11,007 nucleotides of DNA from Candidatus Agathobaculum merdigallinarum (GTDB lineage: Bacteria > Bacillota > Clostridia > Oscillospirales > Butyricicoccaceae): positions 1-11,007 of the forward strand of contig DXDO01000053.1 in the NCBI GenBank assembly GCA_019115425.1, written 5' to 3'. The stretch's first letter is position 1; each line of letters opens with the position of its first letter. Positions 1 through 7,334 of the stretch are shown in pieces. The notes beneath the pieces are model-generated. The model was not told the DNA's origin and made no database searches. It was given only the letters and a program-made list of their open reading frames with translations. Made by a program: the position numbers and the translations under genes.

Positions 1-63
1 GACTTCCTTTGAGGGGCGTATTTTGTACATTATTTTTGGGACAAGCTATTTTGCAACAGGCCC
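1..63. mobile_element. Possible terminal fragment of an IS6-like insertion sequence
   Basis: The bases at about 49-63 read TTTTGCAACAGGCCC. In reverse complement this is GGGCCTGTTGCAAAA, which resembles the terminal inverted repeats of IS6-family elements (IS26, IS257 and IS1216 share a GG..CTGTTGCAAA core). If real, the element lies to the left, its tip is at about position 63, and most of it is outside the window. No transposase domain can be read in the 62 bases available. The site sits 30 bp past the dapB stop codon, and no intrinsic terminator for the dap operon is visible before it. The match is short, so this is a suggestion only. Confidence 0.3.
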
Positions 64-93
64 TTTTCCATTCATCTACTGAAATATCTGGGC

Positions 94-861
94 TTACTTC
101 GCACGGGATGCAATTACATCGTTCATATCATACATCCCAGGCTGGGTGCGGCCTGCCATGAACTCCGCTGCATCGACGGCGCCGACAGCGAATACTTCGC
201 GCGAGAGCGCGGTATGCTTGATCTCGATGATCTCGTCGCGGCCGCAGAACAGCACACTGTGCTCGCCGACGATCGTGCCGCCGCGGATCGCGGAAATACC
301 GATCTCGTGCGCAGGACGCTTTTCGCGGCGCTCATGGCGGTCGTAGACGTATTCTGCATCATAGGGAAGAGTGTCGGCAACCGCGTCCGCCAGCATCAGC
401 GCTGTGCCGGAAGGCGCGTCGAGCTTCTGGTTGTGATGCTTTTCGATGATCTCTACATCATACTTATCGCCGAGGACTGATGCGGACTTGCGCAGCAGCT
501 CGGCCATCAGGTTGATACCGATGGACATGTTACCCGAGCGGAAAACCGGAATCTTCGCAGAAGTCTCACGGATCTTCGCAAGCTGCTCCGACGAGTGTCC
601 GGTCGTACAGATCACGACCGGAATTTTGTGCTTTTCGCAGTAGGCGAGCAGGTGCTCGGTGCTGGACACATTGGAGAAATCGATGATCACATCGCAGCCG
701 CCCTGAAACTCGAATGGGTCGGCGAAAACAGGAAAAGCACCGTTTTTTGTCGTGTTGATATCAAATCCGGCAACAATCTCCATGCCCTCACGCCCACTGA
801 CAATATCAGTGATGACGCGGCCCATGCGGCCGTTGCAGCCAGAAAGTGCAATTTTTAACAT
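94..861 (-). CDS. dapB: 4-hydroxy-tetrahydrodipicolinate reductase (DapB)
   Basis: Reduces the DapA product to tetrahydrodipicolinate with NAD(P)H, in the cytoplasm; this is the branch point to lysine, diaminopimelate and, in spore formers, dipicolinate. The 255-residue protein has the usual family length. The N-terminal Rossmann motif GCNGRMG is at residues 8-14, and the C-terminal signature EKHHNQKLDAPSGTA at 140-154 carries the catalytic His pair (142-143) and Lys146. A conserved RGGTIVGEH stretch follows at 193-201. The start is the ATG at 861. The frame is open further upstream to 1062, but that part is arginine-rich and overlaps dapA, so it is not coding. A GAAAGGA site lies about 11 nt upstream. 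It is the third gene of asd-dapA-dapB, 43 nt after dapA, and presumably shares the riboswitch-controlled transcript. Confidence 0.96.
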   Translation of the reverse strand: MLKIALSGCNGRMGRVITDIVSGREGMEIVAGFDINTTKNGAFPVFADPFEFQGGCDVIIDFSNVSSTEHLLAYCEKHKIPVVICTTGHSSEQLAKIRETSAKIPVFRSGNMSIGINLMAELLRKSASVLGDKYDVEIIEKHHNQKLDAPSGTALMLADAVADTLPYDAEYVYDRHERREKRPAHEIGISAIRGGTIVGEHSVLFCGRDEIIEIKHTALSREVFAVGAVDAAEFMAGRTQPGMYDMNDVIASRAK

Positions 862-904
862 CCTTTTCAAAATCCTTTCGAAAAGTCTTTTTATTTCTGC
901 TTTA

Positions 905-1795
905 TCAAATCTTGCAGCCGGCAGCCTGCAGTTCCTTCTGGATCTGCGCGATGTGCTCCTCGCTCGGCTCGACCAGCGGCAGGCGCAGCGGGCCGACGTC
1001 CCAGCCGAGCAATTCCATCGCCTTCTTGACCGGAATCGGATTGACCTCACAGAACAGCGCATCGATCAGGTTGTGGTACTTGAATTGCAGTTTTGCGGCT
1101 TCCGGATAGCGGTTTTCAAAACAGAGCTGGGTCAAATCGTGGGTCTCCTGCGGCGCAACATTGGACAGAACGGAAATCACGCCCTTGCCGCCGAGCGCCA
1201 TCAGCGGGACGATCTGATCGTCGTTACCCGACCAGACATTGAGGTTCTCACCGCATTTAGCCATAACCGCAGCCAGCAGGCTGAAGTTGCCGGAAGCGGC
1301 TTTAAGGCCGTTGATGTTGGGATGTTTGGACAGTTCATACAGAGTATCGTCAGTGAAACACACGCCGGTGCGGCTGGGGACGTTGTACAGGATGATCGGC
1401 AAGTCGCAGCTGTCCGCGATCGCGGTATAGTGGGCGATCAGGCCGCGCTGGGTGGTCTTGTTGTAATATGGAGTGACCGACAGGCCGCCGTCCGCGCCGC
1501 ATTCCTTGGCGAATTTGGTCAACTCGATGGCATACGCGGTGTCGTTCGAACCAACGCCTGCAACGACCGGAACGCGGTGGTCAACATATTCGCAGCACCA
1601 GGAAACAACTTCGCGATGCTCCTTGTCATGCAGGGTGGAGGACTCGCCGGTCGTACCGCATACGATGATCGCATCTGTACCGTGGGCGATCTGGTGATCG
1701 ATGATGCGGCCGAATTCCTCGTAGTTGATTTCACCGGTGGACTTGAAAGGCGTGATGATCGCAACGCCCGCGCCGGTAAATACAGGATTTTTCAT
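905..1795 (-). CDS. dapA: 4-hydroxy-tetrahydrodipicolinate synthase (DapA)
   Basis: Condenses pyruvate with aspartate semialdehyde, the committed step of the diaminopimelate/lysine pathway; a cytoplasmic class I aldolase-type TIM barrel. The 296-residue protein shows GTTGES at 47-52 (the two Thr of the proton relay), PYYNK at 109-113 (active-site Tyr region), YNVPSRTG at 137-144 (catalytic Tyr137 and carboxylate-binding Arg142) and the Schiff-base lysine as Lys165 in GLKAASGN. The start is the ATG at 1795, giving MKNPVFTG; a frame extension to 1840 lies inside asd and is not needed. The ribosome-binding site AAGGAGG overlaps the asd stop codon (TAAGGAGG), so translation is probably coupled to asd. 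It lies 17 nt after asd. Confidence 0.97.
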   Translation of the reverse strand: MKNPVFTGAGVAIITPFKSTGEINYEEFGRIIDHQIAHGTDAIIVCGTTGESSTLHDKEHREVVSWCCEYVDHRVPVVAGVGSNDTAYAIELTKFAKECGADGGLSVTPYYNKTTQRGLIAHYTAIADSCDLPIILYNVPSRTGVCFTDDTLYELSKHPNINGLKAASGNFSLLAAVMAKCGENLNVWSGNDDQIVPLMALGGKGVISVLSNVAPQETHDLTQLCFENRYPEAAKLQFKYHNLIDALFCEVNPIPVKKAMELLGWDVGPLRLPLVEPSEEHIAQIQKELQAAGCKI

Positions 1796-1812
1796 AATGT
1801 GATACAGCCTCC

Positions 1813-2895
1813 TTAATGGTCCATATAGCCTTCGGCGCACAGCAGCTCCGCCATCAGGACAGCGCCGCCGGCCGCGCCGCGCAGGGTGTTGTGCGACAGG
1901 CTGACAAACTTGTAGTCATACAGAGCGTCTTCCCGCAGACGGCCGATCGAAACACCCATACCGCCTTCCAAATCGCGGTCAAGACGGGTCTGCGGACGGT
2001 TATCCTCTTCGAAATAGGTCAGGAAATGCTCGGGAGCGGAGGGCAGCTGCAACTCCTGTGCACGGCCCTTGTAGCTGCGCCAGCGCGCAATCATCTCCTC
2101 TCGGGTCGGCTTGTTCTTGAACTTGACGAACGCCGCAGCCATATGGCCGTCCGAGCAGGCCACGCGCAGGCACTGCGCCGTGATGACAGGGGAGGTCGCC
2201 GGCTCGATGTGGTCGCCCTCGATATGCCCCCAGACCTTCATCGGCTCCTTTTCGCTCTTCTCTTCCTCGCCGCCGATGTAGGGGATGACATTGTCAACCA
2301 TCTCCGGCCAGGTCTCAAAGGTCTTGCCCGCGCCCGAGATCGCCTGATAGGTGCACACGGCGACTTCGGTCGGCTCAAAGTCCATCAGCGCGGTCAGCGC
2401 CGGCACATAGGACTGGATCGAGCAGTTGGACTTGACGGCAATGAAGCCGCGCTTGGTGCCCAGACGTTTGCGCTGCGCCGGGATGATCTGCGCGTGATCG
2501 GCGTTGATCTCCGGGATGATCATGGGCACGTCGGGCGTCATGCGGTGCGCCGAGTTGTTGGAACAAACGGGGCACTCGAGCTTTGCGTACTTTTCTTCCA
2601 GCGCACGGATCTCGTCTTTCTTCATATCGACCGCACAGAAGATGAAATCCACCTTGGAGGCGATCTCCTCCGCGTCAGCGGTTGCGTCGTACATGACCAT
2701 GTCTTTGTATTTTTCCGGCATCGGAACAGACATCTTCCAGCGGCCCTCGCAGGCTTCGGCATAGGTTTTGCCGCGATTGCGGCCGGATGCCGCCAGCGCA
2801 ACGACCTCAAACCAGGGGTGGTTCTCCAGCAGCAGCGTAAAACGCTGGCCAACCATACCGGTCGCGCCGACAATACCTACTTTATAATGCTGCAT
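1813..2895 (-). CDS. asd: Aspartate-semialdehyde dehydrogenase, archaeal/fungal-type
   Basis: Reduces aspartyl-beta-phosphate to aspartate semialdehyde with NADPH, the entry to lysine, threonine and methionine synthesis. The protein is 360 residues. It has the dinucleotide-binding GATGMVGQ at residues 10-17, the nucleophile Cys158 in SNCSIQ, and a catalytic His candidate, His251, in SDGHMAAAF. The sequence style (SNCS, long central insert, NTLRGAAGG near the C-terminus) fits the archaeal/fungal ASADH branch (TIGR00978 type) rather than the enterobacterial one; this is from recall of the family, not a search. The start is the ATG at 2895; a TTG three codons upstream is possible but has poorer spacing to the GGAAGGA site about 10 nt before the ATG. 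First gene of the operon, about 65 nt after the leader terminator. Confidence 0.96.
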   Translation of the reverse strand: MQHYKVGIVGATGMVGQRFTLLLENHPWFEVVALAASGRNRGKTYAEACEGRWKMSVPMPEKYKDMVMYDATADAEEIASKVDFIFCAVDMKKDEIRALEEKYAKLECPVCSNNSAHRMTPDVPMIIPEINADHAQIIPAQRKRLGTKRGFIAVKSNCSIQSYVPALTALMDFEPTEVAVCTYQAISGAGKTFETWPEMVDNVIPYIGGEEEKSEKEPMKVWGHIEGDHIEPATSPVITAQCLRVACSDGHMAAAFVKFKNKPTREEMIARWRSYKGRAQELQLPSAPEHFLTYFEEDNRPQTRLDRDLEGGMGVSIGRLREDALYDYKFVSLSHNTLRGAAGGAVLMAELLCAEGYMDH

Positions 2896-2960
2896 ACATA
2901 CCAAATCCTTCCAAGCAGTTTTCTAATGATTTTCTTTTTGTCCTTACAGCTCCAGCAAAG

Positions 2961-2985
2961 AAAAATACCGGTTGAAAACCGGTAT
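2961..2985 (-). terminator. Intrinsic terminator of the lysine riboswitch expression platform
   Basis: On the minus strand ATACCGGTT-TTC-AACCGGTAT forms a perfect 9-bp stem with a 3-nt loop (bases 2985-2965), followed at once by a U-rich tail (TTTTT at 2965-2961, partly shared with the stem, then CTTT). It lies between the lysine riboswitch and asd, where premature termination would shut off asd-dapA-dapB. The stem is symmetrical, but the plus strand has no T-run after it, so it should act on the minus strand only. Confidence 0.88.
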
Positions 2986-3031
2986 GACCTATACTATAAT
3001 AGAGGGAGCGGACAAACCCGCAGCCTTCTAA

Positions 3032-3210
3032 ACAGAATAGCTCTCCACCGGCATTTCTGCTGATGACAGACGCAGGGATATTTTCCGGCAGCGTCCAGCA
3101 CGGCCTTGCCGCAACAAGAGCCGGCTTCGGCGGCAGACCCTTTCTCGGCTGCTCGATGGGTTTACGGACCCTCCCAGACCGATACTGATGAAAACCGCGC
3201 CTCTATCTGT
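3032..3210 (-). ncRNA. Lysine riboswitch (L-box)
   Basis: The leader RNA of asd contains the hallmark blocks of the L-box in order on the minus strand. ACAGATAGAGGCGCG starts the P1/P2 region at 3210, and a CAGTA loop-E-type element follows. GCCGAGAAAGGG then starts at 3149 and GCCGAAGC at 3131-3124, as in the Bacillus subtilis lysC leader. CTGTCATC follows, then GGTGGAGAGCTATTCTGT at the 3' end, which closes P1 against the 5' ACAGATAG with one bulged base. The span of about 179 nt is normal for the class. Ligand binding in this class favours the downstream terminator, so lysine should repress asd-dapA-dapB. The class was identified by motif recall; a covariance-model search for the Rfam lysine riboswitch would settle it. 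Confidence 0.95.
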
Positions 3211-3229
3211 GCATGTACTTTTCGTTCTT

Positions 3230-3258
3230 ATTGTAAGATACGGTCATTTATTTGTCAA
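3230..3258 (-). promoter_or_regulatory. Sigma-A promoter of the asd-dapA-dapB operon
   Basis: On the minus strand a perfect -35 TTGACA (3258-3253) is followed after 17 bp by -10 TACAAT (3235-3230). The predicted start is at about 3223, just upstream of the riboswitch P1 at 3210. The -35 lies only 36 bp from the start codon of the divergent spoIID-like gene, so the two genes share a compact regulatory region. Confidence 0.88.
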
Positions 3259-3293
3259 TAGAAGGCAGAAAAATAAAAACAGGAGATGATGAA

Positions 3294-4967
3294 ATGAAGC
3301 GAGTATTATCCATGCTGCTGTGTGCTGCCACGATGCTGGCCTGCCTTTGTCTGGTTCCGGCCTCCGCGGTGGATACCAGTGTAACGCTGCGCGTCGGGCT
3401 GACAATCAGCGGCGCAAACACCTTTGCTGATCCGAAGCTGGAAAATGTGGCGGGACAACCGACCGGCTATACCATTGGCACAATGGATGGGACGACGTTT
3501 TCCGGCGGCACGGCGATTTCCGGCACACAGCTTACGATCAGGCTGGTAAATAATGCTTTCCAGGTGAGCGACACGGCGACCGGCGCTGTGCTGTACACCT
3601 CTGCGCCTGGAGCGGATCATATCGCCATCCGTCCCAACAGCGAACTGACCTGGTTCAAGGGTTATCAGTGGCACGGCGACTTTGTTTACCGCCGTGCGTC
3701 GGATGGAAACATCACTGTTATAAATTATGTCGGGCTGGAGGATTATGTGAAGGGTGTTCTGCCGTATGAGATCGATCCGGACTGGCCTGCGGAAGCGCAG
3801 AAGGCACAGGCGGTCTGTGCGCGCTCCTTTGCGCTTGGGACAAGCAAGCACGCAAGCAGCGGGTATGACCTGTGCAATACCACGAACTGTCAGGTGTATT
3901 TGGGCGCGAACCGTGCGACCGCTGCATCGGATGCTGCCGTTGACGCAACGCAGGGCGAATACCTGACCTATAACGGCGAGCCGGTAATCGGCTATTTCTT
4001 CGCATCGGACGGCGGCGCGACCGAAGACGCCGCAAACGTATGGGGCGGCGACTATCCCTATCTTCAGGGCAAGGAAGATCCGTACGAAACCTACGACAGC
4101 TCCTGGACGGTTACGCTGACAGCAGAGGAGATTCGTGAAAAACTGGTAAGCGCCGGATACTCCATCGGCACGGTTGCAAATGTGCAGGTGACAAAGCGCA
4201 CGGATACGGATAACGTTAACGAAGTGACTGTGACCGATACGGATGGAAAGCAGGCCGTCATCCAGCGCGACGACTGCCGCACCGTGTTCGGTCTGGACAG
4301 CATCCGCTATACGATCACGCCGAATGCATCGGCAAATGCCGCTGCGGCGCTGCCGCAGAGCACCAGTCTGGATATTGCGCCTTCCATGCACAAAATGACC
4401 GTCGATGGTCAGCCGGTCCGGCCGCAGGGCTATATGATCAACGGCAGCAATTATTATAAACTGCGCGATATCGCCTACATACTCAATGGCACCGACAGCC
4501 AGTTCAACGTTACGTGGGACGGCGCGAACAACCGTATCGTGTTGACCTCCGGCGAGTCCTATCAAGAGGTCGGCGGGGAAATGGCATCGTCTGTTTCCGC
4601 CGAAATCGAGAATTACACGCCGTCTGATGCCACGATTGTGATTGACGGAAATACGGTTTCCCTGACCGGCTACCGCATAAACGGCAATAACTACTACATG
4701 GTGCGCGACATCGGCGCGGCGCTCGGTTTTCTGGTTGATTATGCCGACCAGACAGTGCTGATCACCAGCGCTTCGGTCGATCCGGAGGGCGAGCAGCCGG
4801 ACAGCAAGCCGCCGGTAACCAATGCAGCCAGCTATACCTTCAATGGCACCGGCTGGGGCCATAGCGTGGGCATGAGCCAATGGGGCGCGCATGCAATGGC
4901 TGAGCAGGGTTTTGGCTACGAGGAGATATTGAAATTCTACTTCACCGGAATTGAGCTTGCCGGCTGA
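3294..4967 (+). CDS. Secreted SpoIID/LytB-domain protein with two inserted copper-amine-oxidase-like repeats
   Basis: Likely a lytic transglycosylase-type peptidoglycan enzyme or amidase enhancer acting outside the membrane. The 557-residue protein begins with a signal peptide (MKRVLSMLL, hydrophobic core, ASA cleavage site at about residue 25). The SpoIID domain is recognisable from LEDYVKGVLPYEI (148-160, with Glu159 as the probable catalytic Glu) through AEAQKAQAVCARSFAL and YDLCNTTNCQVY (Cys194, Cys199, possible metal ligands) to FGLDSIRYTI. It resumes at TGWGHSVGMSQWGA (519-532) at the C-terminus. Between these, at about 361-495, lie two copies of a GY.ING.NYY..RDI repeat typical of the copper amine oxidase N-terminal-like stalk domain. 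AGGAG lies 8 nt before the ATG at 3294, which decides the start over an upstream TTG. Canonical SpoIID is shorter (about 340 residues) and lacks the insert, so I do not give the symbol spoIID. Confidence 0.9.
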   Translation: MKRVLSMLLCAATMLACLCLVPASAVDTSVTLRVGLTISGANTFADPKLENVAGQPTGYTIGTMDGTTFSGGTAISGTQLTIRLVNNAFQVSDTATGAVLYTSAPGADHIAIRPNSELTWFKGYQWHGDFVYRRASDGNITVINYVGLEDYVKGVLPYEIDPDWPAEAQKAQAVCARSFALGTSKHASSGYDLCNTTNCQVYLGANRATAASDAAVDATQGEYLTYNGEPVIGYFFASDGGATEDAANVWGGDYPYLQGKEDPYETYDSSWTVTLTAEEIREKLVSAGYSIGTVANVQVTKRTDTDNVNEVTVTDTDGKQAVIQRDDCRTVFGLDSIRYTITPNASANAAAALPQSTSLDIAPSMHKMTVDGQPVRPQGYMINGSNYYKLRDIAYILNGTDSQFNVTWDGANNRIVLTSGESYQEVGGEMASSVSAEIENYTPSDATIVIDGNTVSLTGYRINGNNYYMVRDIGAALGFLVDYADQTVLITSASVDPEGEQPDSKPPVTNAASYTFNGTGWGHSVGMSQWGAHAMAEQGFGYEEILKFYFTGIELAG

Positions 4968-4993
4968 ATAAACCGATCATAAAGGAGGAAACG

Positions 4994-5026
4994 GCATGGG
5001 TGCTCCGCGCGGGCGCCCATGCTTTT
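4994..5026 (+). terminator. Terminator-like hairpin after the SpoIID-domain gene
   Basis: GCATGGGTGC (4994-5003) pairs with GCGCCCATGC (5013-5022) as a 10-bp stem with one G-U pair and a 9-nt loop, followed by TTTT. It ends 4 nt before the queA start codon, and its left arm contains the ATG of a 12-codon mini-ORF. It probably terminates or attenuates transcription from the upstream gene into queA-tgt. Its short U-tract may let some transcripts through, since no separate queA promoter is obvious. Confidence 0.7.
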
Positions 5027-5034
5027 ATGAATGA
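4996..5034 (+). CDS. Candidate 12-codon leader ORF overlapping the queA start
   Basis: ATG at 4996 is preceded, 7 nt away, by AAAGGAGG (4981-4988), the strongest ribosome-binding site in this interval. It encodes MGAPRGRPCFYE, and its TGA at 5032-5034 overlaps the queA ATG at 5031-5033 in an ATGA arrangement. queA itself has no Shine-Dalgarno sequence at a normal distance. This fits translational coupling of queA to a leader peptide. The start codon lies inside the terminator-like stem, so initiation may depend on hairpin opening. It could equally be a chance ORF within a terminator; there is no homology evidence. Confidence 0.3.
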   Translation: MGAPRGRPCFYE

Positions 5035-6056
5035 AGAAAAGTGATTTTTATTTTGATCTTCCCGAGCGTTTGATTGCCCAGCATCCGCTTGAGCAGCGCG
5101 ATTCCTCGCGTTTAATGGTGCTTGACAGGGCGGATGGATCGGTGACACACCGGCATTTCCGTGATCTGCTGGAATATGTGCGCCCGGGCGACTGCATTGT
5201 TTTCAACAATTCCCGTGTCATTCCTGCGCGCCTGATGGGTCACGCTGTGGGGCGTACCACCCCGATTGAGGTACTGCTGCTGACAGACAGGGGAGAAGGC
5301 CTGTGGGAATGCCTGACCCGCCCAGGGCGCAAGACGCGCGAAGGCACGGAACTGACCTTTGGCGACGGCCTGCTGACCGCAACGGTCGAAAAGGTACAGC
5401 CGGACGGCAACCGCCTGATCCGGTTCCATTACGAGGGTATTTTTCTGGAAATTCTGGACAAGCTCGGTACAATGCCGCTGCCGCCTTATATCAAGGAAAA
5501 GCTGGATGATCCGGAACGATATCAGACTGTCTACTCCAAAACGCCCGGCTCTGCTGCCGCACCAACCGCAGGGCTGCATTTTACTAAGGAACTGCTCGCA
5601 GAGCTTGAGCAGAAAGGTGTGAAACTGGCGTTTGTCACGCTTCATGTCGGGCTCGGCACCTTCCGGCCGGTCAAGGAGGAGGAGATCACCGACCATGTGA
5701 TGCACTCCGAATACTACATCATGGATGAGGAGACCGCCGCGCAGATCAATCAGACGCGCGACGAGGGCGGCAAGATATGGGCGGTCGGTACAACCGCCTG
5801 CCGCACGCTGGAAACCATTGCGGATGAAAACGGACGTGTCCGTCCGCAGTCCGGCTGGACGGATATTTTCATCTATCCGGGCTACCGGTTCAAAGCGGTG
5901 GATCATTTGGTGACCAATTTCCATCTGCCGGAAAGCACGTTGATGATGCTGATCTCTGCGTTTGCAACGCGTGAAATAGTAATGGATGCTTATCAGCAGG
6001 CAATAGACGAAGAATACCGCTTTTTCTCCTTTGGCGACTCCATGCTGCTGCTGTAA
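5031..6056 (+). CDS. queA: S-adenosylmethionine:tRNA ribosyltransferase-isomerase (QueA)
   Basis: Transfers and rearranges the ribosyl part of SAM onto preQ1-modified tRNA to give epoxyqueuosine at position 34, in the cytoplasm. The 341-residue length is normal. Conserved blocks are PLEQRDSSRLM (19-29), FNNSRVIPARL (58-68), VYSKTPGSAAAPTAGLHFT (167-185), HVGLGTFRPV (205-214) and TNFHLPESTLMMLISAF (295-311). The N-terminus MKKSDFYFDLP matches the usual family start, supporting the ATG at 5031. That ATG lacks its own ribosome-binding site and overlaps the stop of a possible leader ORF. tgt follows 42 nt later with no terminator between, so the pair is likely one operon. I see no preQ1 riboswitch upstream. 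Confidence 0.97.
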   Translation: MKKSDFYFDLPERLIAQHPLEQRDSSRLMVLDRADGSVTHRHFRDLLEYVRPGDCIVFNNSRVIPARLMGHAVGRTTPIEVLLLTDRGEGLWECLTRPGRKTREGTELTFGDGLLTATVEKVQPDGNRLIRFHYEGIFLEILDKLGTMPLPPYIKEKLDDPERYQTVYSKTPGSAAAPTAGLHFTKELLAELEQKGVKLAFVTLHVGLGTFRPVKEEEITDHVMHSEYYIMDEETAAQINQTRDEGGKIWAVGTTACRTLETIADENGRVRPQSGWTDIFIYPGYRFKAVDHLVTNFHLPESTLMMLISAFATREIVMDAYQQAIDEEYRFFSFGDSMLLL

Positions 6057-6098
6057 CGAAATAAAACTGCTGTAATACGGTAAAAATATGAGGAATTT

Positions 6099-7241
6099 AT
6101 GGAAATCGGAACTTTTCATTTGTTAAAAACCGAAGGAAATGCCCGCCGCGGCGAATTCTGTACGGCGCACGGCACCGTGCAGACGCCGGTCTTTCAAAAC
6201 GTCGGCACGGCGGGTGCGATCAAGGGCGCGGTCGATGCCTTCGACTTAAAAGAGCTGGGCTGTCAGATCGAGCTTTCCAACACCTATCATCTGCACGTCC
6301 GTCCGGGCGACCAGATCGTGAAAGCCATGGGCGGCCTGCACAAGTTTATGCGATGGGACGGTCCGATGCTGACCGACTCGGGCGGCTTTCAGGTTTTTTC
6401 ACTGGCCACTCTGCGCAAGATCAAAGAGGAAGGTGTGACCTTCCATTCGCATGTTGACGGCCGCAAGATCTTCATGGGGCCGGAGGAAAGCATGCGTATC
6501 CAGTCCAATCTCGGTTCGGATATCGCGATGGCGTTTGACGAGTGCATCGAAAATCCTGCGCCGCGCGAATACGTGAAAAACTCGATCGATCGCACGACGC
6601 GCTGGCTGAAACGCTGCAAGACCGAGCTCGACCGCTTAAACCGCCTGCCGGACACCGTCAACCCGCACCAGATGCTGTTCGGCATCAATCAGGGCGGCAC
6701 CTATGACGATTTGCGCATCGAGCATATGCAGGCGATTGCCGAGCTTGACCTGCCCGGCTATGCGATCGGCGGACTTGCGGTGGGCGAGAGCACCGAGGTG
6801 ATGTATCACATTCTGGATGTTGTGCTGCCGCACGCGCCGGTGAACAAGCCGCGCTACCTGATGGGGGTCGGCACGCCGTCCAACATCATTGAGGGCGTTG
6901 CCCGCGGCGTGGACTTTTTCGACTGTGTCATGCCGACACGCAATGCGCGGCATGGGCATCTGTTTACGCACAACGGTATTTTAAATATCATGAATGCAAA
7001 ATACCAGACCGACGAGCGGCCGATTGAGGAGGGCTGCCAGTGCCCAACCTGCCGCCGGTTCAGCCGCGCCTATCTGCGGCACCTGCTCAAGAGCGGTGAG
7101 ATGCTGTCCCAGCGTCTGCTGGTCATGCACAACCTGTGGTTCTACAACCACCTGATGCAGGAGATCCGTGACGCGCTGGATAACGGTACTTTTGCGCAGT
7201 TCCGCGCGGAATACAGCGAGAAAATGAGCAAACGAATTTGA
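6099..7241 (+). CDS. tgt: Queuine/preQ1 tRNA-guanine transglycosylase (Tgt)
   Basis: Exchanges guanine-34 of GUN-anticodon tRNAs (Asp, Asn, His, Tyr) for preQ1, the step before QueA. The 380-residue protein carries SNTYHLHVRPG (60-70), LTDSGGFQVFSL (91-102, catalytic Asp93), AIGGLAVGE (222-230), RYLMGVGTP (252-260) and FDCVMPTRNARHG (274-286, nucleophile Asp275). The zinc site is CQCPTC (Cys313, Cys315, Cys318) plus His344 in MHNLWF. All key residues are present. The ATG at 6099 has AGGA 5 nt upstream and is the second gene of queA-tgt. A strong terminator follows the stop codon by 4 nt. Confidence 0.97.
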   Translation: MEIGTFHLLKTEGNARRGEFCTAHGTVQTPVFQNVGTAGAIKGAVDAFDLKELGCQIELSNTYHLHVRPGDQIVKAMGGLHKFMRWDGPMLTDSGGFQVFSLATLRKIKEEGVTFHSHVDGRKIFMGPEESMRIQSNLGSDIAMAFDECIENPAPREYVKNSIDRTTRWLKRCKTELDRLNRLPDTVNPHQMLFGINQGGTYDDLRIEHMQAIAELDLPGYAIGGLAVGESTEVMYHILDVVLPHAPVNKPRYLMGVGTPSNIIEGVARGVDFFDCVMPTRNARHGHLFTHNGILNIMNAKYQTDERPIEEGCQCPTCRRFSRAYLRHLLKSGEMLSQRLLVMHNLWFYNHLMQEIRDALDNGTFAQFRAEYSEKMSKRI

Positions 7242-7245
7242 CGAT

Positions 7246-7278
7246 AAAGCCGGATTTCTATAGAGAGGTCCGGCTTTT
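7246..7278 (+). terminator. Intrinsic terminator of queA-tgt
   Basis: AAAGCCGGA (7246-7254) and TCCGGCTTT (7269-7277) form a perfect 9-bp stem with a 14-nt loop; the right arm ends in TTTT. It starts 4 nt after the tgt stop codon and separates queA-tgt from the downstream flippase gene. Confidence 0.88.
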
Positions 7279-7334
7279 GATATTCATATCATCCCTTCTC
7301 ACGGCATAGCTTTGTAGTGAAATGGGGTTGTGCT

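Noticed and set aside
752..3063. Long plus-strand open frames opposite asd, dapA and dapB.
   Set aside because: They are antisense to genes with clear catalytic motifs; their translations are low-complexity and Arg/His/Asp-rich with no recognisable domain, as expected from codon bias of the real strand.
3306..4892. A 528-codon minus-strand open frame opposite the SpoIID-domain gene.
   Set aside because: The plus strand has a ribosome-binding site, signal peptide and domain motifs; the antisense translation shows none.
4968..5030. A preQ1 riboswitch upstream of queA-tgt.
   Set aside because: Only a 10-bp hairpin and a mini-ORF are present; no H-type pseudoknot or A-rich preQ1-I tail could be found.
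5112..6119. A minus-strand open frame opposite queA.
   Set aside because: queA is unambiguous in the other strand and the antisense product shows no family features.
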